Assembly: GCF_000337675.1 (NCBI RefSeq)
Contig: NZ_AOIB01000021.1
Location: 163,136-227,135, forward strand
Direction of reading: 5' to 3'
DNA: 64,000 nt
Source of the DNA: Natronococcus amylolyticus DSM 10524
Lineage (GTDB): Archaea; Halobacteriota; Halobacteria; Halobacteriales; Natrialbaceae
A program made the position numbers and the translations under genes. This document shows, piece after piece, positions 27,261 through 35,687 of the stretch (the first letter of the stretch is position 1; each line of letters opens with the position of its first letter). The notes below the pieces were generated by a model that had not been told where the DNA came from, made no database searches, and worked only from the letters and a program-made list of their open reading frames with translations.

Positions 27261-28477
27261 ACGCCGACGACGTCCTCGTCGGTCGGCCCCTGCCCGTCGA
27301 ACTCCTCGACGAGCGCGTCGAGACGCTCGGGATCGTCCGCACCGGTGAGCCGTCGGGTCGCGGTTTCGCAGTCGGCGTCGATGCCGAGGTCCGCACAGGC
27401 CAGGTCGGCCGTCGCCTCGGCCATTCGCCGGTAGGTCGTCAGCTTCCCACCGACGATCGTCGCGAGGTTGGCGACGTCCTCGTCGGCGTGGTCGAGCAGG
27501 TGAAAGCCCCGCGAGATCCCCCGTGCGTCGAGGGCCGCCTCCTCGGGCTCGTAGAGCGGACGGACGCCCCACCACGTCCGCAGGTGGGCGGCGTCGGCGA
27601 CCGCGGGGAGCATCTTCGCACACTCCTCGACGGAGCGTTCGACCTCCCAGTCGGCGCGCTCGTACTCCTCGGGATCGTCGACGGGGACGCTCGTCGTACC
27701 CAGAACGACCTCGTCGTCGTGGGGGACGACGATGTCGCCGTCGTCGGGATCCCGACAGCGGTTGAGAACCGGCTCGAGGCGGTCGTAGTCGACCGAGATC
27801 ATCACGCCCCGCGTCGGGCGGAGGTCGACCGTTCCTCCGGCCAGCGCGGCGACGTCGCCGGCGTAGGGGCCGGCGGCGTTGACGACGTACGCCGGCTCGA
27901 TCGTCTCGCCGACCTCGCCGCCGAGGTCGACCTCCGTGATGCGACCGTCCTCGCGACGCATGTCGGTGACCGGTGCGTGGGTCAGAATCTCCGCACCGTG
28001 TTCGCGGGCGTCGGCCGCGTTCGCCGCGACCAGCCGCGAGGGGAGGACGACGCCGTCGGGGACGCGCATCGCCCGCTCGACCTCGTCGCTCAGATCGGGA
28101 ATCTCGTCGCGTGCGGTAGCGCCGTCGACGACCTCCGTCGGGATACCGACCTCCTCGCAGGCCTCGCGTTTGGCCTCGAAGTAGGCGGGGTCGTCCCCGG
28201 TCAGCTGGACGAAGAGCCCGCCCGTCTCCCTGACGCAGGCACCCGCGATCTCGGCGAGCGTACGGCTCTCCTCGAGACAGGCCCGGGCTTCGGGACCGTC
28301 GGCCTCGGCGTACCGGGCGCCGCTGTGGAGCAGGCCGTGAGAACGTCCCGAGGTACCCGCCGAGAGCCCGCCGCGCTCGGCGAGGGTGACGTCGACGCCC
28401 CGAAGCGCGAGGTCTCTGGCGATTCCGGTGCCGGTGGCGCCGCCGCCGACGACGAGGACGTCGGTTCGGTTGTTCAT
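27257..28477 (-). CDS. GlpA-like FAD-dependent oxidoreductase, short form
   Basis: A 406-residue oxidoreductase with an N-terminal FAD-binding Rossmann motif (VLVVGGGATGTGIARDLALRG) and the GlpA/GlpD-type segment TSGRSHGLLHSGARYAE. A second part, TIVGGKLTTYRRMAE, is also typical of glycerol 3-phosphate dehydrogenases. Haloarchaeal GlpA proteins are usually about 560-590 residues and end with a Cys-containing BFD-like domain. This protein stops after the FAD-dependent catalytic part and has no Cys cluster. It lies 39 bases downstream of a radical SAM gene on the same strand, and no glpB, glpC or glpK is visible. It may be a GlpA paralog with another substrate, or use a different electron acceptor. 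Confidence 0.75.
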   Translation of the reverse strand: MNNRTDVLVVGGGATGTGIARDLALRGVDVTLAERGGLSAGTSGRSHGLLHSGARYAEADGPEARACLEESRTLAEIAGACVRETGGLFVQLTGDDPAYFEAKREACEEVGIPTEVVDGATARDEIPDLSDEVERAMRVPDGVVLPSRLVAANAADAREHGAEILTHAPVTDMRREDGRITEVDLGGEVGETIEPAYVVNAAGPYAGDVAALAGGTVDLRPTRGVMISVDYDRLEPVLNRCRDPDDGDIVVPHDDEVVLGTTSVPVDDPEEYERADWEVERSVEECAKMLPAVADAAHLRTWWGVRPLYEPEEAALDARGISRGFHLLDHADEDVANLATIVGGKLTTYRRMAEATADLACADLGIDADCETATRRLTGADDPERLDALVEEFDGQGPTDEDVVGV

Positions 28478-28516
28478 GTCCCGTCCCAGGGACCGCGGAG
28501 GGACATGCCTTTCACC

Positions 28517-29611
28517 TCACGCAGTAGGGCTCGAGGACTCCCACGGGAGGGGACCGTCGTACCCCGACGGGACGTACGGACAGAGCGGATCGCTCTCGAG
28601 CGGGTTTCCGGTGTGGGCGTACGCCCGCGAGCGACTGCCGCCACAGACCGTTCGGTAGGGACAGGCCCCACACTTCCCCTCGAGGGCGTCGCGATCCCGG
28701 AGCTTCCGGAACAGGGGCGCCTCGCGGTACAGTTCGTGGACCGGCCGCTCACGGACGGAGCCGACCGACTGCGGGAGAAAGCCCGAGGGGTAGACCTCGC
28801 CGGTGTGGCTGACGAACGCGAAGCCGTCGCCCGCGATGACCCCGGTTCGGCCACCGTTGCCCCCGCCCCCGTCCGCGTCCGACGCGTCGTCCGCGCTGCG
28901 CTGGGCGACCACGCGACGGTAGTGGGGCGCCTCGGTGGTCTTGAGCCCGAACGGTTCCTCCTCGGCCACCACGGCGAGCCACCGCATCACGGCGTCGGCC
29001 TCGGCGGGGTCGATCGGCTCGAGGACCCGCCCACGACCGATCGGGACCAGGAAGAACACGCTCCACATGACGGCGCCGACCTCGCTCACCAGCGAGCGGA
29101 TCGCGGGGAGGTCGCCGACGGTCTCCCGGCAGACGGTCGTGTTGACCTGGACCGGGATCCCAACGTTTCGTGCATCTTCGACGGCCCGAATCGTCTCCGC
29201 GAAACTGCCCGTCTCGCCGCGGAAGGCGTCGTGGCGCTCCGCGGAGGCGCCGTCGAGGCTGACGGCGATTCGCTTGAGCCCCGCGTCGGCGAGGGCCTCG
29301 ACCCGGGCGGTCGACAGCGAACGGGTCCCGCTGGGGGTCATCGTCGTTCGCAGCCCCAGCTCGTCGCCGTAGGCCACCAGCTCCGCGATATCGTCCCGGA
29401 CGAGCGGATCCCCGCCCGAGAGAACCACGAGCTGTCCCTCCCCAAACGCGGTCGCCTCCTTGAGCAGCCGTCTCCCCTCGGCGGTCGAGAGCTCGTCGGG
29501 ATGACGGTCGGGCTGGGCGTCGGCCCGGCAGTGGTCACAGGAGAGGCCGCAGGCCTGGGTGACCTCCCAGATGAGCACGACCGGTCGCTCGGACGTATCG
29601 ACGTGGTGCAT
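28517..29611 (-). CDS. Radical SAM/SPASM protein (TIGR04053-like)
   Basis: A 364-residue radical SAM enzyme. The cluster-binding motif CGLSCDHC places Cys21, Cys25 and Cys28, just after EVTQA. The C-terminal SPASM domain has CGACPYRTVCGG and a further Cys (DPLCPY), which would hold auxiliary iron-sulphur clusters. An Asp/Gly-rich insert (DASDADGGGGNGG) precedes SPASM. I chose the ATG at 29611 (MHHVDTSERPV) because the longer N-terminus is not family-like. It is divergent from an Htur_1727-type gene, the partner that the TIGR family definitions link to this class. Radical SAM/SPASM enzymes often modify peptides or build cofactors; the actual reaction is unknown. Confidence 0.85.
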   Translation of the reverse strand: MHHVDTSERPVVLIWEVTQACGLSCDHCRADAQPDRHPDELSTAEGRRLLKEATAFGEGQLVVLSGGDPLVRDDIAELVAYGDELGLRTTMTPSGTRSLSTARVEALADAGLKRIAVSLDGASAERHDAFRGETGSFAETIRAVEDARNVGIPVQVNTTVCRETVGDLPAIRSLVSEVGAVMWSVFFLVPIGRGRVLEPIDPAEADAVMRWLAVVAEEEPFGLKTTEAPHYRRVVAQRSADDASDADGGGGNGGRTGVIAGDGFAFVSHTGEVYPSGFLPQSVGSVRERPVHELYREAPLFRKLRDRDALEGKCGACPYRTVCGGSRSRAYAHTGNPLESDPLCPYVPSGYDGPLPWESSSPTA

Positions 29612-29728
29612 CGGTTCGAAACTGGTCGCGGCGAGGACAAAACCGGACCTCGCGTTCTCGAGGCCCGGGAACGGGCGGGAAGATGTTCGCCACAACCGAC
29701 TTCGGGGAGGCGTCGACTCGACGTCCGT

Positions 29729-30124
29729 ATGGTCGAGAAGACGGTGCGCTCGAGGGTCGACAGCGAGTCATCGGGGTCGAGTCCCCGCTGGGAGGTGTTC
29801 GTTCGCGACGAGGCGTCCGATCCGCTGACTTACGCAGGGAGCGTGGTCGCAGCCGACGACGAGACCGCCCACGAGCACGCCTCGCGGCTGTTCGGCTGGT
29901 ACGCCGTCGAGGTGTGGGTCTGTCCGGCCGACGACATCGAGCGGTACTCGTCGCGAGAGAACGAACCCGATGACGCCAGTCGAGCTCGCGGAGACGGGGC
30001 GGAGCCCCGCGTCTACGAGGAGACCGAGGGAACGCCTCGGGTGCGCGAGCGCTGGTTCGGATTGCTGTACCGGTTTACCGGCGTAACCGCGACCCGGGCG
30101 GCGGTTGAGTTGGTAATGAAGTAG
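29729..30124 (+). CDS. Htur_1727-family radical SAM partner protein
   Basis: A 131-residue protein matching my memory of the Htur_1727 family of radical-SAM-partnered proteins from haloarchaea. The core segment is WEVFVRDEASDPLTYAGSV, then AADDETAHEHASRLFGW, AVEVWVCPADDI and a C-terminal part with ERWFGLLYRFTG. It contains one Cys, so the usual multi-Cys RiPP precursor pattern is absent. The N-terminal 20 residues are Ser-rich and variable-looking. It is divergent from the radical SAM gene across 117 bases and convergent with a MoaD-like gene 22 bases away. The family label is fairly secure. Its role, as substrate, carrier or subunit, is unknown. Confidence 0.72.
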   Translation: MVEKTVRSRVDSESSGSSPRWEVFVRDEASDPLTYAGSVVAADDETAHEHASRLFGWYAVEVWVCPADDIERYSSRENEPDDASRARGDGAEPRVYEETEGTPRVRERWFGLLYRFTGVTATRAAVELVMK

Positions 30125-30146
30125 ACCGTATGAACGACGGCGCGAC

Positions 30147-30548
30147 TCAGCAACAGAACATGAACGGGTAGATCAACGCTACCCGGTCGCCCGCCTCGAG
30201 TTCGGTCTCGAACCCCTCGAAGTGCTCGTTGAACCGGCCGTTGATACAGACGCGAGCGTAGGGGCGGGTCTGGTCGCCCTCGGGGTTCTTTCGCCAGGTT
30301 CCCGGCAGTTCGTCGGGAACCGGCGCCCAGCCCCTGGCCGTCGCATCGGCCTCGGTCTCGGCGATGAGCAGCTCCTCGACGTCGTACTCCTCGAAGAAGG
30401 CCTCGAGGAACTCCCGCAGGGTCGTCCCCTCGAAGGTGAACTCGAGGTCGTGGTCGCCGACGGCGTCCCGGACGTGGCCCGTACACCGAACGTCGACGGT
30501 CGTCGTTTGCACCTGCTGGTCGACCGCAGCGGTCGTCTCTGTAGTCAT
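30147..30548 (-). CDS. MoaD/ThiS-like ubiquitin-fold protein ending in Cys-Cys
   Basis: A 133-residue beta-grasp protein. The MoaD-like pattern is visible: strand 1 TTVDVRCTGHVRDAVG, the helix TTLREFLEAFFEEYD, and the closing strand AGDRVALIYPF. A 35-residue insertion rich in Trp, Pro and charged residues sits between strands 2 and 3. MoaD, ThiS and SAMP proteins end in Gly-Gly, which is thiocarboxylated or conjugated; this one ends FMFCC, with no Gly. The stop (TGA at 30147-30149) is clear, so the tail is not a frame error. The ATG at 30548 (MTTETTAAVD) gives a normal start. Its neighbours are the Htur_1727-type partner and radical SAM gene, so it is probably part of the same pathway. Confidence 0.75.
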   Translation of the reverse strand: MTTETTAAVDQQVQTTTVDVRCTGHVRDAVGDHDLEFTFEGTTLREFLEAFFEEYDVEELLIAETEADATARGWAPVPDELPGTWRKNPEGDQTRPYARVCINGRFNEHFEGFETELEAGDRVALIYPFMFCC

Positions 30549-30784
30549 ACCTGAAAAGACGGGCCGATCGGCCAAACGGATACTGCCGAACATGTTCACC
30601 GTTCCGAGATCGCATCGACCACATTCCCTCTCAGTACGGCGGTTTCTCGAATCGGTTACTGTTGGCTACTTTTGGAGATCGACGGAACGTCATGCAACAT
30701 TTAGTAAGGAATAAACAGTATTTCAGCCTAGGCGAAGGAAGAAAAAGATTATGTGTCGTTGATTGCTGCGTTTGAGTGCAGACG

Positions 30785-31423
30785 ATGTCCCTCCAAACAG
30801 ACCACCCACTGCATCCCGCCGAGGACGGGCAAGACGCCGACGCGAAGCCGGTATCGCTCGACGACGACGACATTTTCCACATTCTCCAGACGAACCGTCG
30901 TCGAGACGCGATCCGATACCTCCTCGAGCACGACGAACCGGTCAGGATGCGCGACGTCGCCGAGTACGTCGCCGCCATAGAAAACGACACGACCGTCGCG
31001 GAGCTGAACTCGACGGAGCGCCAGCGCGTCTACATCCCGCTGTACCAGTCCCACCTCCCGAAACTCGACTCGGAAGGGATCATCGAGTACAACAAGTCCC
31101 GCGGGATCGTGCGCCCGACCGAGACGCTCGAACTGTTCCGTCCGTACCTCGAGTTGCCCGGCGCCGACGGCGAGGGCGACACCGACGCCGGCCGACTCGA
31201 GCGCCGCGAGACCGTCCTCGCCGTAACGAGCGCGAGCCTGCTGCTCGCCTCGGCGGTCGGCGTCTACGCCGCCGTCAACGCCGCTGCGACGAGTTTCGCG
31301 CTTGCGGCCGTCATCGGCGCGATCGCGATCCCCGGCCTGGCGGTCGGAACGATCGCCACTGCAGCGTTCGCGCTGCTGGTCGGAACGAACTACAGGCCGT
31401 CGTTCGGCCCGTTCTCGGAGTAG
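30785..31423 (+). CDS. DUF7344-like winged-helix membrane protein
   Basis: A 212-residue protein with a predicted DNA-binding-like N-terminal domain (residues about 30-115) and two hydrophobic C-terminal segments. The N-terminal part contains DIFHILQTNRRRDAIRYLL, VRMRDVAEYVAAIEN and QSHLPKLDSEGIIEYN, which match the haloarchaeal DUF7344-type winged helix. The C-terminal spans cover residues about 140-165 and 172-198. The ATG at 30785 is supported by an upstream AT-rich box (AGATTATG). Such proteins are thought to be membrane-tethered transcription regulators, but targets are unknown. It stands alone between divergent and convergent neighbours. Confidence 0.72.
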   Translation: MSLQTDHPLHPAEDGQDADAKPVSLDDDDIFHILQTNRRRDAIRYLLEHDEPVRMRDVAEYVAAIENDTTVAELNSTERQRVYIPLYQSHLPKLDSEGIIEYNKSRGIVRPTETLELFRPYLELPGADGEGDTDAGRLERRETVLAVTSASLLLASAVGVYAAVNAAATSFALAAVIGAIAIPGLAVGTIATAAFALLVGTNYRPSFGPFSE

Positions 31424-31451
31424 GGACTCGAGAACGAAAGGGTGGTGTCTG

Positions 31452-32066
31452 TTACTCTGTTTCTGCTATTCGAGCCGTTCCCGTAACCGCGTCGACGTCG
31501 ATCGCGACGGGTCCACGGTCGGTCTCGAGCGTGACGGTCCAGGTTCCGCTGGTCCGATACGGCTGTTCAAGCAGCGAGAGCTCGGCGTACCCCTCGTCGG
31601 TCGCCTTCGTGCGGGCGATGCGCTCGGCCGCCTCGGGCGCTTCGATCTCGATCTCGTCGGTGAGCCGAACGCTGACAACCGGAACGTCCGACAGCCGGAC
31701 GACCCGCTCGGCGACGCTCCCGACCAACACACGGTCGAGTCCCGTCCGACCCTGCGTTCCCATGACGACCATATCGATCCCCGCCTCCTCGATGTAGTCG
31801 AGGATCTCCTCGTGGGGAACGCCGCTCTCGACCGCGGTCGTGACTGAGACCCCGTCGCGGACGGCTTCGGTCTCGACCCGTTCGACCGCTCGTCGTGCGC
31901 CCGCGGTTACGTCCGCCCGATCCTCGAGGGTACCGAGCGGCCCCTCGGGAACGACCGACAGCGCGTGGACCGTCGCGTCGAAGCGGTCCGCGATCGTCAG
32001 CGCGTGCGTGATCGCTCGTCGGGTCCCGTCGCTCCCGTCCGTCGGCACGAGGACGTTCTGGTACAT
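31452..32066 (-). CDS. UspA-family universal stress protein with C-terminal extension
   Basis: A 204-residue protein whose first 140 residues form a universal stress domain. The start MYQNVLVPTDGSDG at 32066 and the ATP-binding loop GTQGRTGLDRVLVGSVAERV are typical. A further 60 residues follow (from about residue 145), ending TGTWTVTLETDRGP-like strands with WTVTLETDRGPVAIDVDAVTG, which look like a small PepSY-type beta fold. Single-domain UspA proteins are about 140-150 residues, so the extension is unusual. It stands alone, divergent from an acyl-CoA ligase gene (158 bases between starts). Probably an adenine-nucleotide-binding stress sensor; the extension could contact another protein. 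Confidence 0.85.
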   Translation of the reverse strand: MYQNVLVPTDGSDGTRRAITHALTIADRFDATVHALSVVPEGPLGTLEDRADVTAGARRAVERVETEAVRDGVSVTTAVESGVPHEEILDYIEEAGIDMVVMGTQGRTGLDRVLVGSVAERVVRLSDVPVVSVRLTDEIEIEAPEAAERIARTKATDEGYAELSLLEQPYRTSGTWTVTLETDRGPVAIDVDAVTGTARIAETE

Positions 32067-32223
32067 CGGGCCGAAGGTTAGCGTGGCGGGAATAAATAGC
32101 CCGTGCCGGCGGCCGGTAGTACCGACTCGTCCGTCGGCAGGCGTTATTTCCGGTAGCCGATTCACCGAACGTCTCGAACAGTGTGAACGCTTTTCATCGT
32201 ACGCGAAGACGTTGTCGTGGAAC

Positions 32224-33798
32224 ATGACAAATCTTGTCAACCGCGTCGCGAAGACCGTCCGCCAGTACGGCGAGAACGCTGCGATCGGATTCCGGGGGAG
32301 CGAGACGAGCTACGAGGAGTTCTGGGGCCAGACCGGCGCCTTCGCCGCCGCGCTCGAGGAGCGCGAGATCGGCGGGGGCGACCGGGTCGCGATCTACCTG
32401 CCGAACGTGCCGCCGTTCGTCATCGCCTTCCACGGCACGCTGCGGGCCGGCGGGGTCGTCGTCCCGATGAACCCCCAGTACAAGGCTCGAGAGATCGGTC
32501 ACCTGCTCGCCGACAGCGGAGCGACGGTCGTCGTTACGCTGGCCGATCTCGTTCCGTTCGTCGAGGAGGTCCGCGACGAGACCGACGTCGAACACGTCGT
32601 CGCAGTCGGCGGCGAGGCAGACGGCGCGACGCCTTTCAAGGAGTTCCTCGAGCCCGGCACACCGGACGTCGTCGAGCGTGACGACGACGACGTCGCGGTC
32701 CAGCCCTACACCAGCGGGACGACGGGCCGTCCCAAGGGCGTCCAGCTCACCCACCGCAACCTCGAGTCCAACGCCCGGATGGCCAACGAGCTCATTCCGG
32801 ACGGGATCCGCCCGGACGACAAACAGCTCGGCGTCCTTCCGCTGTTCCATATCTACGGGATGACCGTCGTGATGAACGCGACGCTGTTCGGGGGCGGTAC
32901 CTACTACGCGGTGCCGGAGTGGGACGCCCAGGAGGCCGTCTCGATCGTCGAAGACCAGGAGCTGACGCTGATGCACGGCGTGCCGGCGATGTACAACGAC
33001 GTCATCAACCAGCCCGACGCCGAATCGTTCGATCTCTCCTCGCTGCGGCTCTGTGGCGTCGGCGGCTCGGGCATCCCCGTCGAAGTCCTCCGGCGGTTCG
33101 AAGAGCTGTACGACGTGCAGCTCTACGAGGGGTACGGACTGACCGAGACCAGCCCGATCACCCACTTCAACAGCCCCGTCGACGGGCGACGCGTCGGCAG
33201 TATCGGGCGGACGGTTCCCGGGGTAGACGCTCGAGTCGTCGACGGGAACTTCGACGAGCTCGCTCCGATCACCGAGGGGCCCGTCGACGAAGCGAACACG
33301 GATATCGACGAGATCGCCGGCGAAATCGTCGTCTCCGGGCCGAACGTGATGAAGGGCTACTACGGCCTCCCCGAGGCCAACGAGAGGGCGTTCACCGAAA
33401 GCGACGGCAAGCGGTGGTTCCACACGGGCGATCTCGGCTACCGCGACGAGGACGACTTCTTCTACGTCGTCGACCGCGAGAAACACATGATCGTCACGGG
33501 CGGCTACAACGTCTACCCGCGGGAGGTCGAGGAGTTGCTGTTCGAGCACGAGGCGGTCGCCGACGCCGCGGTCGTCGGGATTCCAGACGAGCGCCGCGGC
33601 GAGACCGTAAAGGCGTACGTCGTCCCCGTTCCCGACGCCGACGTCGAACCCGACGGGATCAGGGAGTACTGTCTGACGAACCTCGCGGAGTACAAACACC
33701 CTCGCGAAGTCGAGTTCGTCGAGGAACTTCCCCGGACGACCACCGGGAAGGTCCAGAAGTTCAAGCTCCGCGAGCGCGAAGAGGACGCCGCGGAGTAG
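32224..33798 (+). CDS. AMP-dependent acyl-CoA synthetase (fatty acid-CoA ligase)
   Basis: A 524-residue adenylate-forming ligase. The AMP-binding motif YTSGTTGRPKGVQLTH, the GYGLTETSP motif and the C-terminal domain with GYNVYPREVEE and the catalytic-Lys segment TTTGKVQKFKL are all present. It activates a carboxylic acid to acyl-AMP and then to acyl-CoA. Long-chain fatty acid-CoA ligase is the usual name for haloarchaeal proteins of this kind, but medium-chain or other acids are equally possible from sequence. The ATG at 32224 (MTNLVNRVAK) opens the family-like region. Divergent from the UspA gene. Confidence 0.88.
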   Translation: MTNLVNRVAKTVRQYGENAAIGFRGSETSYEEFWGQTGAFAAALEEREIGGGDRVAIYLPNVPPFVIAFHGTLRAGGVVVPMNPQYKAREIGHLLADSGATVVVTLADLVPFVEEVRDETDVEHVVAVGGEADGATPFKEFLEPGTPDVVERDDDDVAVQPYTSGTTGRPKGVQLTHRNLESNARMANELIPDGIRPDDKQLGVLPLFHIYGMTVVMNATLFGGGTYYAVPEWDAQEAVSIVEDQELTLMHGVPAMYNDVINQPDAESFDLSSLRLCGVGGSGIPVEVLRRFEELYDVQLYEGYGLTETSPITHFNSPVDGRRVGSIGRTVPGVDARVVDGNFDELAPITEGPVDEANTDIDEIAGEIVVSGPNVMKGYYGLPEANERAFTESDGKRWFHTGDLGYRDEDDFFYVVDREKHMIVTGGYNVYPREVEELLFEHEAVADAAVVGIPDERRGETVKAYVVPVPDADVEPDGIREYCLTNLAEYKHPREVEFVEELPRTTTGKVQKFKLREREEDAAE

Positions 33799-33966
33799 CG
33801 GCCCGAGGAACGGAGCTCGAGCCACGAGAGCCGGGCGAAGTCGGGAGACGAAATCGTCACCCGCGTGCGCCCCGGTGGGGCGTGATATCACGGTTCTCAA
33901 AAGTTCTTTATTTTAGCATTACGTATCTAATACGTCGCCTTTCCTGCGGGTGGGCGCGAGGTGCAA

Positions 33967-35028
33967 ATGACGAACACAAGAGATGTACTCCTATTCGGAC
34001 TGTTAGCTGTCGTGTGGGGATCTGGATTCACCGCGATCGAGGTCGGACTGGACTCGTTGCCGCCGCTGCTGTTCGCGGCGTTTCGTTTCGATACCGCTGC
34101 GCTGGTTTTCTTCGCGCTCGTCGTCGCGAGCGGTGCCCGGTTGCGCCCGGGGAGCCGCGACGACATCTGGCTGGTCCTGACGACCGGGGTTTTCCTGATC
34201 GGGGCCCACTTCGCCCTGCTGTTTCTCGGACAACGCCACGTCTCGAGCAGCGTCGCGGCGATCGTGCTGAGCTTCGCGCCGATCGTCACCCCCGCAATCG
34301 CGCTCGCGGTCCTTCCGTTCCACCGGATTCGAGCGACGGACGTTCTCGGCTTGCTCGTCGGATTCGTCGGCGTCGCCGCCATCGCCGTCGCGGGTGGGTC
34401 CCTCGGCGGTCGATTCGCCGGCATCGCGCTCCTGTTCGGCGCGGCCGTCACGTTCGCGTTTGGCTCCGTGCTCACCCAGCGATTCTCCCGGACCCTCCCG
34501 CTGGTCTCGCTGCAGGCCTGGTCGATGCTCGTCGGCGCGGCAATCCTTCACGTCGGCAGCCTCGCCCACCCTTCGGAGGCACTCTCGGGAGTCGACTGGA
34601 ACGGCGGGGCGATCGCGGCGATCGCCTACCTCGGTGTCGTCTCCACCGTCGGCGGGTTCCTGCTGTACTTCGCGCTGCTCGAGCGCGTCGGTCCGACCAA
34701 CGCGAGCCTCGTCAGCTACGCAACCCCGGTCATCGCGGCGGTGTTCGGTGCGGCGCTGCTGGGCGAACCGATCACGGTCGTAATGGCGCTCGGGTTTGCG
34801 CTCATCGCCGTCGGGTTCGCGCTCTGCCAGATCCGCCCCCTCTGGCAGCTCGTTCGCGGCCTTTGGGGCTCGCGGCACGCCCCCATCGAAGGCGGAGCGG
34901 TTCGGGTGCGCGGCAACGAGTACGTCCTCGAGGAGCCGACCCTCGAGCGCTCCCGTGTCAGCACGGGTCAGGGGTACGGTCCCTCCAACGGCCGGAACGG
35001 AACCGCCCAACCGGTAGCTGACGACTGA
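33967..35028 (+). CDS. EamA/DMT-family transporter
   Basis: A 353-residue membrane protein of the drug/metabolite transporter superfamily with ten predicted spans formed by two EamA repeats. The opening VLLFGLLAVVWGSGFTAIEV and the late IAYLGVVSTVGGFLLYFALLERVGPTNASL are typical. The C-terminal 55 residues after LCQIRPLW are hydrophilic and variable. I chose ATG 33967 over GTG 33961 because GAGGTG (33958-33963) lies just before it as a ribosome binding site. Substrates of this family range from amino acids to nucleotide sugars. It stands between an acyl-CoA ligase and a small Tat-signal protein with no informative neighbours. Confidence 0.85.
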   Translation: MTNTRDVLLFGLLAVVWGSGFTAIEVGLDSLPPLLFAAFRFDTAALVFFALVVASGARLRPGSRDDIWLVLTTGVFLIGAHFALLFLGQRHVSSSVAAIVLSFAPIVTPAIALAVLPFHRIRATDVLGLLVGFVGVAAIAVAGGSLGGRFAGIALLFGAAVTFAFGSVLTQRFSRTLPLVSLQAWSMLVGAAILHVGSLAHPSEALSGVDWNGGAIAAIAYLGVVSTVGGFLLYFALLERVGPTNASLVSYATPVIAAVFGAALLGEPITVVMALGFALIAVGFALCQIRPLWQLVRGLWGSRHAPIEGGAVRVRGNEYVLEEPTLERSRVSTGQGYGPSNGRNGTAQPVADD

Positions 35029-35150
35029 GCTGCTCGTATCGAAAACGAACGCAATCATCCAGTTGCTTTCTCTCGGTTCATCCAATCGTGGGGAGGTACC
35101 GGCGAATCGGGCCTGACGCTCGGCTCCATCGCCGTCGAGGCGAGTTCCAG

Positions 35151-35687
35151 TCACTCCGCCTCGAGCGGGCACACGTCCGCCGACGGGTCCGAGGTCGTCG
35201 ACCGACACCGCGCGAACCACGTCCTCGTTTCGTCGTACGCCAACAGGTCGGCGACCGCGGCGTAACAGTCGACCGCTCGATCGTCTTCGCGGTCGTCCGG
35301 CCGTTCACCGTCGTCGGCGTCCCTGGCCGACTCCGTCTCGAACACTCGGATCGACGCCGTTTCGTGGCCGTCGAATCGAACGTCGACGCGGTACCGTCCG
35401 GGCGCCGACGGCCAGCCGCAGTGGACGTCCGTTCCCGGGACGACTCCCGCTTCGTCGTCATACGCCGCGACCGTCTCGGTTGCCGAGAAGACGCGCTCGT
35501 CGCCCCGGTAAACGTCGACGTGAGCGGTTCGCTCGCGCTGGGTCTGGTTCGTGAGGATGATTCGGCCGAGATGGACGTCCTCGCCCCGGTTACCGAGGGC
35601 GGCGACACAGACCGCGGCGCCACCGATCGACGCCGAACTGAGCGAAGCGAGGACGCCCCGTCGATGCATAGCTGACGAGTCTCCCAT
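35151..35687 (-). CDS. Haloarchaeal protein with Tat-like signal peptide
   Basis: A protein of about 178 residues with N-terminal HRRGVLASLSSASIGGAAVC, resembling a twin-arginine signal, followed by a beta-rich domain with LTNQTQRERTAHVDVYRG and GRYRVDVRFDG segments. That pattern suits an immunoglobulin-like fold seen in many exported haloarchaeal proteins. The lower part is acidic (DADDGERPDDREDD). Four Cys residues are present, one in the signal region and three in the mature part. Starts at 35687 (MGDSSAMHRR) or 35669 (MHRRGVL) are both possible. I recognise no enzyme motif; it is probably a surface or periplasmic-side protein. Confidence 0.65.
   Translation of the reverse strand: MGDSSAMHRRGVLASLSSASIGGAAVCVAALGNRGEDVHLGRIILTNQTQRERTAHVDVYRGDERVFSATETVAAYDDEAGVVPGTDVHCGWPSAPGRYRVDVRFDGHETASIRVFETESARDADDGERPDDREDDRAVDCYAAVADLLAYDETRTWFARCRSTTSDPSADVCPLEAE

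Noticed and set aside
26777..29728. A long plus-strand frame running from within kynU through the regions antisense to the GlpA-like and radical SAM genes
   Set aside because: Only the final 131 codons (29729-30124) resemble a protein; the rest is antisense to two well-supported genes and Arg-rich.
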